From an uncultured Candidatus Udaeobacter sp. (GTDB taxonomy: Bacteria; Verrucomicrobiota; Verrucomicrobiia; Chthoniobacterales; UBA10450): a stretch of 7,280 nt of DNA. Positions 6,225 to 7,280 of the stretch are shown here, piece after piece; positions within the stretch are counted from its first letter, which is position 1; every line of letters begins with the position of its first letter. The DNA is taken from contig CATPBS010000026.1 in assembly GCA_955652715.1 (NCBI GenBank), forward strand, positions 1-7,280, given 5' to 3'. A model generated the notes under the pieces. That model worked only from the letters and a program-made list of their open reading frames with translations, searched no databases and was not told the DNA's origin. A program made the translations under genes and the position numbers.

Positions 6225-7280
6225 ATTGTGTTCGCTCGCGAATACCTCGTGGTTGACAATGATTTCCGATATCGAAACAAACACCACGATGGTTGCAAGT
6301 ACGACCAATGGCAGCGACGCATTGCTGGCTCGATGTAGAAGACGGATGACACCGTAGGCGTACAAGAACGCGAACGGAATGAGCGCACCACTGATCAAGC
6401 GTCCCGATGTGAAATATGGGTAAGCGCGGGACGGATAAATGCAGTTGCCAAAATCGAACTGAACGGAAAGCAGCGCAAGAAATGCGAGCGCCGCGATGAA
6501 CGCGAAAGCCGCCAAGAGCAGCGCCTTCCGTTGGAACGTTGATAACCCGGCACGCCGTCGTATCCCCGTCATTGCAGCACCGAGCAAGAGCAGCGATGAA
6601 ATTGCGTAAAATTCATCGGCGATGTGCGATCTCAATTCGCAATTCTGCCACATGAGCTCGCCGCGCCAAAACCTTGCGAGTAGATCGGACCAAAAAATCC
6701 ATGAGCCCCGCGGAGAGAAAATGGGATGGTGCCACCAATCGGCGAACGGTTTTCGTGTCCAGCCGAGCAGTGCGATCCTGGTTGTCGACCCAGTGACGTC
6801 GCCGAAATGAGACTTGCTCCAGATCATCCAGCTGCCGATTGGGATGCCAGCACAGAAAACCATCAGGATAAGCGCAAGAGCTGCGGCGGCAGGCTGTCGC
6901 CGCAGCGCCGGCAGCAACTTCGCAATAATCGCGATGATCGCGACTGCGAGCAAAGGCAAGTTACTCAACTTTGTAAGATAGACCGCTGCGATTGCCAGAC
7001 CGGTGATTGCGCCGAGCAAGTAGCTCGGTGATTCCGCTCGCAGCCATCGCATGACGCAAAGGAGAACGGCACCGAAACAAATCGGGGACAGAACATCGTT
7101 GCTGAGAACGTACAACATATCCTGCGGAATGAAGGCAAGCAGCAGCGGTACGCCGATGCGCAGGCCGAGATGCTCGGGTCCAACCGTACGCGCAATGACA
7201 TAACCTAGCCATACTAGTATCGAGACGAGCAGGGCATTCAGGAAACGAATCCAGTACAACGATTCAATTCCTGTTAGTCC
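6207..7280 (-). CDS. Polytopic membrane protein, DUF2142/GT-C-like, N-terminus beyond the window
   Basis: The frame is open to the window edge, giving at least 358 residues. The TTG at 7259 should not be taken as the start, because the codons before it (GLTGIES) read smoothly into LYWIRFLNALLVSILVWLGY. About nine to ten hydrophobic helices are visible. A large polar loop after roughly the first half contains FADWWHHPIFSPRGSW and LLARFWRGELMWQ. A later loop reads YPSRAYPYFTSGRLISGALI between two helices. The C-terminus EHNWFHLP appears natural. The SNDVLSP motif before a helix, the TK in a hydrophobic stretch and the GRL before a late helix resemble DUF2142 membrane proteins, often found with polysaccharide or teichoic-acid type glycosylation genes. 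Assignment is tentative and no catalytic residues are claimed. It is on the same strand as the downstream glycosyltransferase cluster but separated by 438 bases. Confidence 0.8.
   Translation of the reverse strand, partial: GLTGIESLYWIRFLNALLVSILVWLGYVIARTVGPEHLGLRIGVPLLLAFIPQDMLYVLSNDVLSPICFGAVLLCVMRWLRAESPSYLLGAITGLAIAAVYLTKLSNLPLLAVAIIAIIAKLLPALRRQPAAAALALILMVFCAGIPIGSWMIWSKSHFGDVTGSTTRIALLGWTRKPFADWWHHPIFSPRGSWIFWSDLLARFWRGELMWQNCELRSHIADEFYAISSLLLLGAAMTGIRRRAGLSTFQRKALLLAAFAFIAALAFLALLSVQFDFGNCIYPSRAYPYFTSGRLISGALIPFAFLYAYGVIRLLHRASNASLPLVVLATIVVFVSISEIIVNHEVFASEHNWFHLP

Noticed and set aside
5827..6225. Possible genes in the gap (minus 6225-5827, minus 6041-5844, plus 5838-6119, plus 6068-6256)
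   Set aside because: Mutually overlapping frames with no recognised motifs, no membrane segments and no ribosome binding sites; at most decayed coding sequence.
7257..7259. TTG as start of the rightmost membrane protein
   Set aside because: The frame is open to the window edge and the upstream codons continue the family-like sequence; the gene is partial.

Overview
All recognisable genes lie on the minus strand, so the locus reads from right (7280) to left (1). The protein families, and my recollection of close relatives, suggest a soil Verrucomicrobiota (Chthoniobacterales / 'Udaeobacter'-like) genome or metagenome contig. That taxonomic guess rests on family flavour and needs a search. The window has moderate GC, no RNA genes, no CRISPR array and no transposase.

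Layout in the direction of transcription. (1) 7280-6207: the C-terminal part of a polytopic membrane protein, open to the window edge and tentatively DUF2142/GT-C-like. (2) 6206-5769: 438 bases with no convincing gene, holding two inverted repeats at its right part, a small hairpin, and a weak promoter-like site on the left. (3) 5768-5514: an 84-codon reading frame that looks like the N-terminal stump of a TMTC-like membrane/TPR protein. (4) 5493-3817: a GT39 (PMT/ArnT-like) glycosyltransferase gene split by an in-frame TAG at 5308-5310. The stop falls immediately before the conserved Arg-Asp-Glu of the catalytic first loop. (5) 3784-1859 and (6) 1887-4: two tandem paralogous TMTC-like proteins, each about 11 membrane helices followed by TPRs, with a 29-base overlap. 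The upstream paralog carries five copies of a 7-base repeat inside its coding sequence. The downstream paralog ends early in a GC-rich inverted repeat.

Working together: items 3 to 6 are close-packed (21-base gap, 32-base gap, 29-base overlap) and could be one transcript. They encode GT-C-type enzymes that in known families use polyprenyl-phosphate-linked sugars on the outer face of the membrane. A role in envelope or protein glycosylation is an inference. No acceptor, polyprenyl-phosphate glycosyl synthase or flippase gene is visible.

I see no clearly new system. The most notable points are the gene decay or recoding signs: the amber codon in the GT39 gene, the frame-disrupting 7-base repeat, the clipped C-terminus and the N-terminal gene stump. 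Together they suggest a glycosyltransferase cluster undergoing duplication and erosion.
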